DNA of 64,000 bases, from positions 1-64,000 of the forward strand of contig CAJWWR010000002.1 in the NCBI GenBank assembly GCA_913048245.1. The letters are read 5' to 3'. Source of the DNA: an uncultured Prochlorococcus sp. GTDB taxonomy: Bacteria; Cyanobacteriota; Cyanobacteriia; PCC-6307; Cyanobiaceae. Below are positions 10,019-20,075 of the stretch, piece by piece. Numbering within the stretch: position 1 is the stretch's first letter; every line of letters starts with the position of its first letter. The notes beneath the pieces were generated by a model. The model saw only the letters and a program-made list of their open reading frames with translations, was not told the origin of the DNA and did not search any database. The translations under genes and the position numbers were made by a program.

Positions 10019-10453
10019 TTAATCTAACCAAGTTTTTACTTTATTTAACTCAGGCCAATCAGGGTATCTTGCAAAACCATCTTCTATAGATTCATTTAAC
10101 TCTTCATTCAGTTCAGGCATGATAATTTTCATCCTCTTAATTATTTCAATATGTTCTCTTACACCTTTGTTTTTGGTTGCGAGTAATGCCAAGACAAGAT
10201 TCATCCTTGCTTGGGGATCTTGACCATTTAACTTAACCGCTTGACGCGCAAATTTCAAGGCTTCATCATTCTTACGCATTAGCAAATTAAGCCAAGCAAG
10301 GCATGTCCATGCAGCAAAATGGTTTGGGATTTGATTTATTATTTTTTGAAAATCAATAGCGACCTCATTAAGATCTACTCCTGTCTTGTATTTTGATAAC
10401 GCCCCATTAAAATCATTTTCAATTTGGTTTGATTCGCTATTCATATCATTCAT
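10019..10453 (-). CDS. TPR-repeat-like conserved protein
   Basis: HFAAWTCLAWLNLLMRKNDEALKFARQAVKLNGQDPQARMNLVLAL TPR-like helices. Confidence 0.65.
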   Translation of the reverse strand: MNDMNSESNQIENDFNGALSKYKTGVDLNEVAIDFQKIINQIPNHFAAWTCLAWLNLLMRKNDEALKFARQAVKLNGQDPQARMNLVLALLATKNKGVREHIEIIKRMKIIMPELNEELNESIEDGFARYPDWPELNKVKTWLD

Positions 10454-10460
10454 TATTTAA

Positions 10461-10859
10461 TTAAACTGAAAAAGAGCTACCGCATCCACAAGTCTGGGAT
10501 GCATTAGGATTAGTAAAGTTAAATCCTCCACCTATAAGTTCCTTACTGAAATCTAATTGCATACCATAGATGTATAAAAGACTTTTAGGGTCGCATATGA
10601 CTTTGAACTTTTGTTTGCCTTCTATTGAGTATTCATAAACTTTATCATCAGAATTCACTTGATCTAAATTTACAAAATCCATTGTATAGCTCATACCACT
10701 GCAACCTCCAGAGCGGACACCAACCCTCAAAACTTTTTTTGACTCTAGAGACTGCAATAATATTGCAATCTGTGATAACGCTTGATTTGTAATTAAAATA
10801 CCTTTGCCATCATCAGAATTCTTAACTTTTTCTGCATTTTGGTTAATTGACATAATCAT
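10461..10859 (-). CDS. HesB/IscA-type iron-sulfur assembly protein
   Basis: VRSGGCSGMSYTMDF ... SQTCGCGSSF, three conserved cysteines. Confidence 0.9.
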   Translation of the reverse strand: MIMSINQNAEKVKNSDDGKGILITNQALSQIAILLQSLESKKVLRVGVRSGGCSGMSYTMDFVNLDQVNSDDKVYEYSIEGKQKFKVICDPKSLLYIYGMQLDFSKELIGGGFNFTNPNASQTCGCGSSFSV

Positions 10860-10959
10860 CTTGAAGGCTTATTAATACCACTATAAAAAAATCATCAGGC
10901 TGATGCACTAAACAAGCAATTTCATTACTTCATTTGTTATAATTAAACAAAAAAAAGTA

Positions 10960-12417
10960 GTGAAAATTGCAATAGTTGGTTCTGGTTTAGCAGGTTTGAC
11001 TGCAGCTGTTGATTTAGTTGATTCAGGCCATGAGGTTGAAATCTTTGAAACTCGTTCTTTTTGGGGAGGCAAAGTTGGAAGTTGGGAAGACAAAGATGGG
11101 AATCATATTGAAATGGGGCTTCACGTTTTCTTCTACAACTATGCGAATCTCTTTAAATTAATGAAGAAAGTAGGTGCATTTGAAAATCTATTACCCAAAG
11201 ACCATACTCATTTATTTATTAACACTGGAGGTGAATTGAAGTCATTAGATTTTAGATTCCCTTTAGGTGCTCCATTTAATGGATTAAAAGCATTTTTCAC
11301 AACAGAGCAGCTTAATATTGTTGATAAATTTAGAAATGCATTGGCCCTAGGAACAAGTCCAATAGTAAGAGGACTAATTGACTACGAAGGTGCAATGGTA
11401 ATGATTAGAGAATTAGATAGGATTAGCTTTAAAGAGTGGTTTTTAAACCACGGAGGTAGCGAAAGAAGTCTCGAAAGAATGTGGGACCCAATTGCTTATG
11501 CACTTGGGTTTATTAATTGTAAAGACATATCCGCAAGATGTATGTTGACTATTTTTATGATGTTCGCATCAAAAACAGAAGCATCTAAGCTAAATCTTCT
11601 TAAAGGTTCTCCCCACAAATGGTTAACTCAACCAATAGTAGATTACATAACAAATAAAGGTGCCAAAATTAATTTAAATCATAAAGTTGATGAAATAATT
11701 TACGACAGTAATTCGTCTTCATATACTGTGAAGCATCTAAAAATGAATAGCCCAGAAGGACCAAAAACTGTCTCAGCTGATAAATTTCTTGCAGCATGCG
11801 ATGTGCCAGGCATAAAAAAGATCATACCTAAAGAATGGTATAAGCTAAAGGATTTTGAAGGTATACAAAAATTAAGAGCGGTTGCTGTAGCAACTATACA
11901 GTTGAGATATGATGGTTGGGTAACAGAACTAAATAAAGATAATAACGACACAAATAATCCCACTGGATTAGACAATCTTTTATATTCCGCAGATGCCTCA
12001 TTTAGTTGTTTTGCTGACTTAGCATTAGCCAGTCCTGAAGATTATCGTCGAAAAAACATGGGCTCTCTGCTTCAATGCGTTTTAACTCCGGGAGACCGTT
12101 GGATGGGGAGATCAAAGGAGAGAATTACAAAAGAAATTGATCAAGAAGTGAGACGTTTATTTCCCTCCTCAAAAAACTTAAACCTCTTATGGAGTAATGT
12201 GGTTCAAATTCCGCAATCCCTTTATAGAGAATCCCCAGGAATGGATCCTTATAGACCAAACCAAAAAACCTCAATATCAAATTTCTTTCTTGCAGGTAGT
12301 TACACAAAACAGGATTATATTGATTCAATGGAAGGGGCAACCATGAGTGGTCATTTAGCGGCATCAGCAATCCTAAATAAGAAAGTAAAATTAGCAAAGA
12401 ACCTTTCTGTCAGTTAA
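10960..12417 (+). CDS. zds: 9,9'-di-cis-zeta-carotene desaturase
   Basis: GTG start; MKIAIVGSGLAGLTAAVDLVDSGHEVEIFE FAD-binding; FLAGSYTKQDYIDSMEGATMSG carotene desaturase C-terminus. Confidence 0.85.
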   Translation: MKIAIVGSGLAGLTAAVDLVDSGHEVEIFETRSFWGGKVGSWEDKDGNHIEMGLHVFFYNYANLFKLMKKVGAFENLLPKDHTHLFINTGGELKSLDFRFPLGAPFNGLKAFFTTEQLNIVDKFRNALALGTSPIVRGLIDYEGAMVMIRELDRISFKEWFLNHGGSERSLERMWDPIAYALGFINCKDISARCMLTIFMMFASKTEASKLNLLKGSPHKWLTQPIVDYITNKGAKINLNHKVDEIIYDSNSSSYTVKHLKMNSPEGPKTVSADKFLAACDVPGIKKIIPKEWYKLKDFEGIQKLRAVAVATIQLRYDGWVTELNKDNNDTNNPTGLDNLLYSADASFSCFADLALASPEDYRRKNMGSLLQCVLTPGDRWMGRSKERITKEIDQEVRRLFPSSKNLNLLWSNVVQIPQSLYRESPGMDPYRPNQKTSISNFFLAGSYTKQDYIDSMEGATMSGHLAASAILNKKVKLAKNLSVS

Positions 12418-12419
12418 TC

Positions 12420-12887
12420 ATGGGTATTTGGCTTAAACATAATGTAAAAACGATTGTAAATGCCCCTTTGGAAAATGTATGGGATACATGGAGTGATCTA
12501 GATTCAATGCCTCTTTGGATGAGTTGGATTGAGTCTGTAAAAACAATTGATACAAAAACTTCAACACTTCCTGATCTGACAGAATGGACATTAGCAGCAA
12601 ATGGTTTTAGGTTTAAATGGAAAGCTCAAATTACTGAAAGAATAGATAAACAAAAATTAGAATGGGTATCTGTTGGAGGATTGCCCACAAAAGGCTCCGT
12701 AGTTTTCAATGAACAAAAATTAGCAACAACTTCAGTAAATTTATCAGTGACATACGAATTACCTAAAATGCTTGCAAGGATAATGGAAGAAAATATTCTT
12801 GGAAAACTGGTAACAAATGAATTACAGGCAAATATAAATAGATTTCAAGATTTAGTTGAAAAAAATTATGCTAACGAATCAACTTAA
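12420..12887 (+). CDS. SRPBCC/polyketide-cyclase-like protein
   Basis: HNVKTIVNAPLENVWDTWSDLDSMPLWMSWIESVK; starts 2 bp after the zds stop. Confidence 0.75.
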   Translation: MGIWLKHNVKTIVNAPLENVWDTWSDLDSMPLWMSWIESVKTIDTKTSTLPDLTEWTLAANGFRFKWKAQITERIDKQKLEWVSVGGLPTKGSVVFNEQKLATTSVNLSVTYELPKMLARIMEENILGKLVTNELQANINRFQDLVEKNYANEST

Positions 12888-13694
12888 ACTATTTATAGCA
12901 ATATCCAATAATCCCTCAAAAGTATAAGAAGATGCTTCTCTATCGACTCTTCCAAAAATTCCTCTACAAGTTAAAGAAGTCTGAGGACCAATTGAAAAGA
13001 ACTTAACATCTTCCAATAAAGCAAGACATTCATTACCAAAATATTTCTTTAATAGAAAAAAAGTATTCTCAACTGTTTTTCCACTTGAAAATACAATTCC
13101 ATCAATTATTCTTTGTTCAAGAGCAACTAAAGTTGTTTCAGGAATGTTTCGAGGGCATTTTGATTCATACGCTGGCACTTCAATCACTCTAGCTCCCGAA
13201 TTACGAAATTCTGTAGCAATTAAACTCCTTCCTCCTGTCTGTACCCTAGGCAAAAAAATTCTTAATCCATAACCTGAGACAGGAAAATTATCAATTAGAC
13301 TTTCAGCAATAAACTGAGGAGGAATATAGTCGGCCTCAATACCAATTTCATTAAGTGTATGAGAAGTTTTTTCTCCAACAACCGCAATTTTTACTTTCTT
13401 AGAGAACTGCTTTAGACAAGATCCTTTATCGCGTAATCTTTTATCGACAAATTTTATACCATTACTACTTGAAAAGATAATCCAATGAAAACTCTCTAGT
13501 TCTTGTAGAGCTTCATCTAAAGGACCTATATCGTTGGGATATTCCATATTCAACGCTGGCAGTTCATAGATTGATGCACCTTTTTCTGTAAACAAATTTC
13601 TAACCTCAGCAATTTTGTCTAAAGAAGTGGTAAGAATTATATTTTTATTATTTAGTGGTAAACTACTTTTGCTCATTTTCATTCTCCACAACAA
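12879..13694 (-). CDS. hemD: uroporphyrinogen-III synthase
   Basis: HemD-like fold: FHWIIFSSSNGIKFV, VVGEKTSHTL, VPAYESKCP, DGIVFSSGKTVENTF, FFSIGPQTSLTCRG. The true start is probably the Met at 13676. Confidence 0.8.
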   Translation of the reverse strand: MLWRMKMSKSSLPLNNKNIILTTSLDKIAEVRNLFTEKGASIYELPALNMEYPNDIGPLDEALQELESFHWIIFSSSNGIKFVDKRLRDKGSCLKQFSKKVKIAVVGEKTSHTLNEIGIEADYIPPQFIAESLIDNFPVSGYGLRIFLPRVQTGGRSLIATEFRNSGARVIEVPAYESKCPRNIPETTLVALEQRIIDGIVFSSGKTVENTFFLLKKYFGNECLALLEDVKFFSIGPQTSLTCRGIFGRVDREASSYTFEGLLDIAINSLS

Positions 13695-14061
13695 CAGATT
13701 TTTTTGAGTCGCTCTCTTCCTTGATTTGCTCTAATATTTTAAGAACATTTAAGCCTTTTTCGATAACCTTATCTTCTTTAAAATTAATTTCAGGAATTCT
13801 GCGCATATCTATTCTTTGACTTAATAAATTTCTAATAGTTTTTCTTGAAGTATTTAAATATTCAACAACTTCACATATTTTTTTATCACCTCCAGTTGTT
13901 ACGTAAATCCTACAATATTGCAAATCTCTAGATATTTCTAATTTTGTTAGGTCAATAAACCCATTAGAAATAATCTCACTCTGTAAATCATTCATAATAA
14001 TAAGAGTGATCTCTTTTTTTAATAACGAAGAGACTCTATCAACACGGCGACTTTTTGACAT
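13663..14061 (-). CDS. rbfA: ribosome-binding factor A
   Basis: RRVDRVSSLLKKEITLIIMNDL...ISRDLQYCRIYVTTGG...MRRIPEINFKEDKVIEKG. Confidence 0.85.
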   Translation of the reverse strand: MSKSRRVDRVSSLLKKEITLIIMNDLQSEIISNGFIDLTKLEISRDLQYCRIYVTTGGDKKICEVVEYLNTSRKTIRNLLSQRIDMRRIPEINFKEDKVIEKGLNVLKILEQIKEESDSKKSVVVENENEQK

Positions 14062-14064
14062 GAT

Positions 14065-14277
14065 CTATAAGTGAGAGGTATTAGTCATTGCCTTTAATAT
14101 AAAAGCTATAGTTATGAAAGCACTTATTATGGAAGAAATTAAGAAAATAGAGGTTATAGGGTTAGAGACGTTTCTAAATAAAGGGCCCACCAACGCTACC
14201 AAACCTCCAAGAATAATTGATATCAGATATTTTGGATACCTTGCAACATTAGAAAAGAATTCGCCCATAATCTCCAC
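14065..14277 (-). CDS. DUF751 family small membrane protein
   Basis: FFSNVARYPKYLISIILGGLVALVGPLF..., upstream of rbfA. Confidence 0.75.
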   Translation of the reverse strand: MEIMGEFFSNVARYPKYLISIILGGLVALVGPLFRNVSNPITSIFLISSIISAFITIAFILKAMTNTSHL

Positions 14278-14322
14278 AAAAAGAATACTTTTTTAGCTAA
14301 GTTTTTATAAACTTAAAATATT

Positions 14323-15048
14323 ATGCTCACATTATATCAATTCAGACATAGTGCCTTCTGTTTAAAGGTGAGGATGGCTTTACATTCTAAAAAAATATTA
14401 TATAAAGTTGAAGAAGTGACCCCTGGAATTGGTCAAATTCAAATATTTACAATGACAGGTCAAAAGAAATTACCTGTAATATTAGATGACAATAACCAAA
14501 TCATCTATGATTCAACTTCAATTTGTGAATATCTAGAAAATAAAACTGAAAATAATAAACTATTACCAGAAGATCCTTATTTTCTCTCTCAGGCAAAATT
14601 AATAGAGGACTGGGCAGATACTACTATGGCATCAGCATGTAAAAATTCCTTATTAAATTCAGCGCTGGAAGACAACGATCTACGTTCAGCACTACTACCT
14701 GATGAAATACCGGAATCTGTAAAAGGTATTGTAGATAATCTACCACTAAAAAACCTCAGTAAAGTTTCTAAAGCTGTAATCAATCCAAAATCTAATATTG
14801 AATTGCAAAAGATATTAGAATCAATGTCTAAAGCCTTGGTCAATAAACAATATTTAATAAATGATACTCTCTCTATAGCAGATATATCAGTTGCCGCTCA
14901 ATTATCTCTTTTAAAGTTCCCAAGATCTGCTGGGCCATTTTTAGAAGGCAAAGGATGTCCAGAATTCATTAACAATCCATACTTAGAAAATCTTTTTATT
15001 TGGAGAGATCATCTTGAAGAAAATTTATTTAGTGCGAGTCATCAATAA
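14323..15048 (+). CDS. glutathione S-transferase family protein
   Basis: LYQFRHSAFCLKVRMALHSKKILYKVEEV; KKLPVILDDNNQIIYDSTSICEYLE. Confidence 0.85.
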   Translation: MLTLYQFRHSAFCLKVRMALHSKKILYKVEEVTPGIGQIQIFTMTGQKKLPVILDDNNQIIYDSTSICEYLENKTENNKLLPEDPYFLSQAKLIEDWADTTMASACKNSLLNSALEDNDLRSALLPDEIPESVKGIVDNLPLKNLSKVSKAVINPKSNIELQKILESMSKALVNKQYLINDTLSIADISVAAQLSLLKFPRSAGPFLEGKGCPEFINNPYLENLFIWRDHLEENLFSASHQ

Positions 15049-15742
15049 ATTCAAATGTTAAATAATATTTATTCGTAGTAACTGGTCTTAAGTTTATTTC
15101 TCCAACTTTGGATCCATAAGTTGCCAAATACTGAATTCCACAAATTTTTTCTTTCGAATCACTGGAGAGATTTGAGTATTCATTGCACTTATAGAATTTG
15201 CTCATAACCTCGACTTGGTTAATTCTAGAAATGCCTTCTTTATGAACAGTCTGAATTGCTAATTCATCAGAAAAGAAAAAATCTTGATCAAAAGTTTGAG
15301 TCCTATCAACTATCCTAGAGTCAATATATTCATCGTTTTTCAAATATACAATTTGTCGGTTAAATGAATTAGGATCACTAACAACTTTAATCAATCTATT
15401 ACCAAATAAAGCTTTACCTATTGACTGTGCATTTTCTGACCTGCTACCAATTAGATTATTAAATTGATCTCTATGGAAATTAACTTTATAATAAACAGGT
15501 TCTTCCTGACTATTATTTAAACTTTCTGACTTTACAAGCCAATTACCTTCAAACCAACTAGGGTAAATTAAATCTTTTTTGAGGTCTGAATATCTTGAAT
15601 GTACTTTTACCCATTGAGGCCATGATTTCTCTCTAGATTCTAAAAAATCTTTTGTATGAAAATCTTCTAAAGCAAATACATCCTTAATACCTCCTATTAA
15701 AATAGTATTTATAATTATCAAACAAAGAATTTTTTTTACCAT
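15029..15742 (-). CDS. conserved cyanobacterial lumenal/periplasmic protein (DUF6816-like)
   Basis: N-terminal signal sequence; WPSWFEGNW-type motif (YPSWFEGNWLVKSES). Confidence 0.55.
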   Translation of the reverse strand: MVKKILCLIIINTILIGGIKDVFALEDFHTKDFLESREKSWPQWVKVHSRYSDLKKDLIYPSWFEGNWLVKSESLNNSQEEPVYYKVNFHRDQFNNLIGSRSENAQSIGKALFGNRLIKVVSDPNSFNRQIVYLKNDEYIDSRIVDRTQTFDQDFFFSDELAIQTVHKEGISRINQVEVMSKFYKCNEYSNLSSDSKEKICGIQYLATYGSKVGEINLRPVTTNKYYLTFEFIDDSH

Positions 15743-15998
15743 GTCTAATCCATTAATAAAGTCTGTAGATCATTTTGTTTTACTTGAACCAAATAGAAAA
15801 GAAAGGATAGTCTCAAGGCAGGAAGCTGTTGAGTGGCTTAAACACTGGATCTCCAAAACAGATACTTCCACAATATATCAAAATGATGTTTTTTCAGATG
15901 AGAAAAAAATTTCTAATTTCCTTGAAGACACATGTGAATTAGAAATAGAACCAGGATATAAAATTAAGTGGTTTGCAGTAAGAATAGACTCCAATTAA
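15741..15998 (+). CDS. chlororespiratory reduction protein 7 (CRR7)-like
   Basis: DHFVLLEPNRKERIVSRQEAVEWLKHW...LEDTCELEIEPGYKIKWFAVRID. Confidence 0.65.
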   Translation: MSNPLIKSVDHFVLLEPNRKERIVSRQEAVEWLKHWISKTDTSTIYQNDVFSDEKKISNFLEDTCELEIEPGYKIKWFAVRIDSN

Positions 15999-16549
15999 TT
16001 TATTGTCTTATTTAATTGGAATAATATTTTATCCACTACTTGCTCCGTAGACTCTTCGTTAATAGAAACTTTAATATCTGCCTGAGCATACAAATATTTT
16101 CTATCATTCAAGATATCTAAATATACCTTCTTATAATCTTTTACATTTAGTAAAGGTCTTTTTTTTGTTTGATCTTTAATTCTCTTTAACGCAATTTCAG
16201 CTCTCAAGTCAATCCAAACAACTATACCTTGTCTAAAAACTCCCCAATTTTCTTTTCTTGTTATTACCCCACCTCCAGTTGATACGATCATTGATGGTAT
16301 CTGAATAATTTCTTTCAAACATTTTGTCTCTAATTCCCTAAAATAATTTTCGCCATCCTCATCAAAAATTTTATCAATTGATTTTTTCGTTATATTCTCT
16401 ATTAATGTATCAAGATCGACAAACTTATAATTTAATTGTTTTGCCAGTTCTGGTCCAGTTTTAGATTTCCCACTACCCATCATTCCAATTAAAAAAATAC
16501 TTCTTCCTTGAATAGTATTAATAATGGTTTTTATGAAATTTGGTTCCAT
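15995..16549 (-). CDS. aroK: shikimate kinase
   Basis: IFLIGMMGSGKSKTGPELAKQLNYKFVDLDTLIE; STGGGVITRKENW. Confidence 0.9.
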   Translation of the reverse strand: MEPNFIKTIINTIQGRSIFLIGMMGSGKSKTGPELAKQLNYKFVDLDTLIENITKKSIDKIFDEDGENYFRELETKCLKEIIQIPSMIVSTGGGVITRKENWGVFRQGIVVWIDLRAEIALKRIKDQTKKRPLLNVKDYKKVYLDILNDRKYLYAQADIKVSINEESTEQVVDKILFQLNKTIN

Positions 16550-16599
16550 ACAGACAAAAGAGTCATCAAGACTCTAATATATTAATACTGCAAGTACTC

Positions 16600-17526
16600 A
16601 TGAATAACACATTTCCTAAAAGAATCCATGGCATGGGTCGCGAATGCGTTATCACTCGACGTGCCTGTTTTAGTTCTAGTCATAGATATTGGCTACCCGA
16701 AAAAAGCGATGAAGAAAATCTCTCCATTTTTGGAAAGTGTAGTATTGCTCCAGGTCATGGACATAACTATGAATTGATCGTTTCTATGGGAGGCAAACTT
16801 GATCAGGATGGCATGGTATTAAATCTTTCAAATGTTAAGCATGCCATAAAAGAAAAAGTTACAGGTCAACTAGATTTTCAATTCTTAAATAATACTTGGC
16901 CTGAATTTGACGTCACCAAACCCCAAGGAGTCTTACCAACAACCGAAGCTCTTATAAGAGTAATATGGGAACGTCTAAAAAGTGATTTACCTCTAATTGC
17001 GTTAAGATTGTACGAAAACCCTAATTTGTGGGTCGATTTTTATGGAAACAAAATGGAAGCTCTATTAACAGTTCAAACTCATTTTGCGGCTGCACATCGC
17101 TTAGCAAAAGAAGAAATTACTTTCAAAGAAAATACTGAAATATATGGCAAATGTGCCAGAGTAAATGGACACGGACACAACTACATACTTGATGTCACTG
17201 TAAGAGGTGAGATAGATCAAAGAACAGGCATGATATGTAACTTATCTGCTCTGAACAAAATTATTGAGGACCTTATCGTTGAAAAATTAGATCATACATT
17301 TCTAAATAAGGATATTGATTTCTTTAAAACTTGTGTTCCTACCGCTGAAAATATAGCTTTATATATTGCAGATATTTTACGTAACCCAATTAAGGATATC
17401 GGGGCCAATTTGCATAAAATAAAACTACAAGAAAGTCCAAATAATGCAGCGGAAATATATGCTGAACAAAGCATCTCAAATCTCTCTAATATTAAGAATG
17501 AAGAATCATTAGTAACACAAGCTTGA
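16600..17526 (+). CDS. tandem-domain 6-pyruvoyl-tetrahydropterin synthase/QueD-like protein
   Basis: Two PTPS domains: FSSSHRYW...FGKCSIAPGHGHNYEL...LDFQFLN...PTTEAL and FAAAHRLA...YGKCARVNGHGHNYIL...LDHTFLN...PTAENI. Start set to the ATG at 16600 rather than 16540, which lies inside aroK. Confidence 0.85.
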   Translation: MNNTFPKRIHGMGRECVITRRACFSSSHRYWLPEKSDEENLSIFGKCSIAPGHGHNYELIVSMGGKLDQDGMVLNLSNVKHAIKEKVTGQLDFQFLNNTWPEFDVTKPQGVLPTTEALIRVIWERLKSDLPLIALRLYENPNLWVDFYGNKMEALLTVQTHFAAAHRLAKEEITFKENTEIYGKCARVNGHGHNYILDVTVRGEIDQRTGMICNLSALNKIIEDLIVEKLDHTFLNKDIDFFKTCVPTAENIALYIADILRNPIKDIGANLHKIKLQESPNNAAEIYAEQSISNLSNIKNEESLVTQA

Positions 17527-18194
17527 TCAGACCGAGAATTATACTAGTTATAGCTTCAAGCATAGATGGAAGAATAGCTATTCCAAGTGGAGCCATATCG
17601 AATCTTGGAAGTCTGGAAGACAAGAAAATATTAAACGATTCACTATCCAAAGTAGATGCAACTATATTTGGTTCAGGAACCTTGAAAACGCATAAGAGTA
17701 ATTTCCTAGTTAAAAACTATACAAATACTAAAGATATAAGATTATCTAATAAACAACCAATTTCAATAGTAGCTGGTAATCCTAATTATTTTTCATATGA
17801 TTGGCAATTCTTTAAACAGCCAATAAGGAGATGGTTATTAAACTCTACAAAATATCCTTTAAAAGACAAAAGCAACTTTGAAAAAGAATTCTTTTTTAAA
17901 GAGGATATTTTTACTATCTTGAAATTACTTAAGAAAGAAGGAGTAAATTCTATTGCATTACTTGGAGGAGCAAAACTAATTTATTCTTTTGCTTTAGAAA
18001 ATCTTATTGATGAGATCAAAATAACAGTTGTTCCAAGAATTATAGGGGGAGAATACTCATGGATTCCTGCTGTGAAAAGCAATTGTATTTTTAAAACAAA
18101 TCAGGAATGGAAACTTGTTAGATCTGAAGAATTATCTTCTAATGAAATCTTTCTGCATTATTCCAAATTAAAAAGTCTAAATAATAATAAATGA
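17523..18194 (+). CDS. RibD C-terminal/dihydrofolate reductase-like protein
   Basis: TTG start overlapping the upstream TGA; RPRIILVIASSIDGRIA; ALLGGAKLIYSFALENLIDEIKITVVPRIIGG. Confidence 0.8.
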   Translation: MIRPRIILVIASSIDGRIAIPSGAISNLGSLEDKKILNDSLSKVDATIFGSGTLKTHKSNFLVKNYTNTKDIRLSNKQPISIVAGNPNYFSYDWQFFKQPIRRWLLNSTKYPLKDKSNFEKEFFFKEDIFTILKLLKKEGVNSIALLGGAKLIYSFALENLIDEIKITVVPRIIGGEYSWIPAVKSNCIFKTNQEWKLVRSEELSSNEIFLHYSKLKSLNNNK

Positions 18195-19348
18195 ATAAGC
18201 ATAACTATCAGATAAATATTTATTTTTCAATTAGGCAAATCAATCAAAAAGAATGGGAGAACTTATTAAGTGAAAATAACAACCCTTTTTATGACTGGGA
18301 ATGGTTAGTTAATCTTGAAACTTCGAAAAGTGTTTCAAGAGAAACTGGATGGCAACCACTTTATTTCTCTGTTAATCTTGAAAACAATATAATTGCTATA
18401 GCGCCTTTATTTTTAAAAAATCATAGTTATGGAGAGTTCATTTTTGATCAATCTTTCGCAAAACTTGCAGATGAATTAGATTTACAATATTACCCAAAAC
18501 TAATAGGCATGAGCCCATATAGCCCAGTAGAGGGATACAAGTTTTTATATAAGAATCAATCTAGTAAATCAGAAATAACAGAATTACTCTTAACTGCTAT
18601 TGAGGGGTTTGCAAGTAATAATAATATCCTAAGCTGTAACTTTCTGTATGTTGATATTGAATGGAGTAATTTATTACACAATCTTGGTTATCGCAAATGG
18701 ATCAATATTAGAAGTGAATGGCAATCTAAAGGAGAAAGATCATTTGATGAATTTTTAACGAGATTTAACTCTAATCAAAGAAAAAATATAAAAAAAGAGA
18801 GGAAATCAATTATTAATCAAAAAATCAATATTGAAATTATAAGAAACGACAAAGTCAACCTAGCAGTACTAAAAAAAATGCATAATTTTTATGCTCAGCA
18901 CTGCGCAAGGTGGGGGGTATGGGGTAGCAAATACCTGACTCCACAATTTTTTGATTCACTATTAAAACAAAAAGAAAAAGTTTTAATATTCGCGGCCCAT
19001 CAAAACAAGTCATCAGAGATTATTGCCATGTCAATGTGTATAAAAAACAAAGATTGCTTATGGGGAAGATATTGGGGGAGTAAAGAGGAATTCAAAAACT
19101 TACATTTTGAATTGTGTTACTACCAGCCTATCGAATGGGCAATATCCAACGGAATTCAATTCTTTGATCCAGGTGCTGGAGGTAAGCACAAAAGAAGAAG
19201 AGGATTTTTTGCCAGGGAAACAAATAGTTATCATAAGTGGTTTGACAATAACATGAGCAGAATTATTCACCAATGGCTAAACGATGTAAATAAGCAAACT
19301 TTATACGAAATAGATATCGAAAATCAATCAATACCCTTTATTAAATAA
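18191..19348 (+). CDS. GNAT/FemAB-like N-acyltransferase (DUF482-like)
   Basis: NPFYDWEWLVNLETSKSVSRETGWQPLYF...FDPGAGGKHKRRRGFFARETNSYHKW; ATGA overlap with the upstream gene. Confidence 0.75.
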   Translation: MNKHNYQINIYFSIRQINQKEWENLLSENNNPFYDWEWLVNLETSKSVSRETGWQPLYFSVNLENNIIAIAPLFLKNHSYGEFIFDQSFAKLADELDLQYYPKLIGMSPYSPVEGYKFLYKNQSSKSEITELLLTAIEGFASNNNILSCNFLYVDIEWSNLLHNLGYRKWINIRSEWQSKGERSFDEFLTRFNSNQRKNIKKERKSIINQKINIEIIRNDKVNLAVLKKMHNFYAQHCARWGVWGSKYLTPQFFDSLLKQKEKVLIFAAHQNKSSEIIAMSMCIKNKDCLWGRYWGSKEEFKNLHFELCYYQPIEWAISNGIQFFDPGAGGKHKRRRGFFARETNSYHKWFDNNMSRIIHQWLNDVNKQTLYEIDIENQSIPFIK

Positions 19349-19628
19349 TTTCTGATAGTCAATTATGGTTATAAAATCTTATTTTTAATAGATGAATTGG
19401 ATAAATTAAATATAAATATAAACTTAAAAAATATCTTTGTTAATCTTAATACATTTTAGAAAGGAATTATATTAGTAGAAATTTAATTATCTTCTCATTT
19501 ACAATTAAAAATAACTAACGGAATATTCTTTAAATATAATTACTTGTCAATTAACTTTTATAATTTTTCTTCTCTCAAACTGTTTAATTGGCAATAGCCT
19601 ATAATTTATAAAAAACAATATTTCTCTA

Positions 19629-20015
19629 ATGGAAGCAGAAAAAATCAAAACAAAAATAATAAAAAAAGATAAGTTATTATCTGATCGGTATATAAATTTA
19701 GATCCATCGGGATATTTTATTATCAAAGTAGACCATATAAAAAAAATAATTTTAGTAGAGCATTTTTTAAATAAAATTGATAATAAAGGATATGCAATAG
19801 ATCCCATAACTAATGAACCCATAGCATGTGATTCCATTATAAAAAGAAAGGAAAACGTTACATTCGAAGGTCATTCTGCAAAAGAATTGGGAATATTAAT
19901 TACAGAAAATAGAAATGACCTTATCTCTAAATTTGACCACGCTTTATATCTTGGAAGGGAATTGCAAAAAGCAGAACAATGTTTACTAGAAGAATCAATA
20001 TATATTCAAGATTAA
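19629..20015 (+). CDS. DUF4346-like conserved protein
   Basis: YINLDPSGYFIIKVD...EPIACDSIIKRKENVTFEGHSAKELGILI...HALYLGRELQKAEQCL. Confidence 0.65.
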   Translation: MEAEKIKTKIIKKDKLLSDRYINLDPSGYFIIKVDHIKKIILVEHFLNKIDNKGYAIDPITNEPIACDSIIKRKENVTFEGHSAKELGILITENRNDLISKFDHALYLGRELQKAEQCLLEESIYIQD

Positions 20016-20075
20016 GAAATCAAACTAAACTTTTTTAATTTTCATTGAAAGTGTTAAATTAAAAAAAAAAAAAAA

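Noticed and set aside
16540-16599. N-terminal 20-aa extension of the PTPS ORF
   Set aside because: Lies across the aroK start and is not PTPS-like; the ATG at 16600 is a better start.
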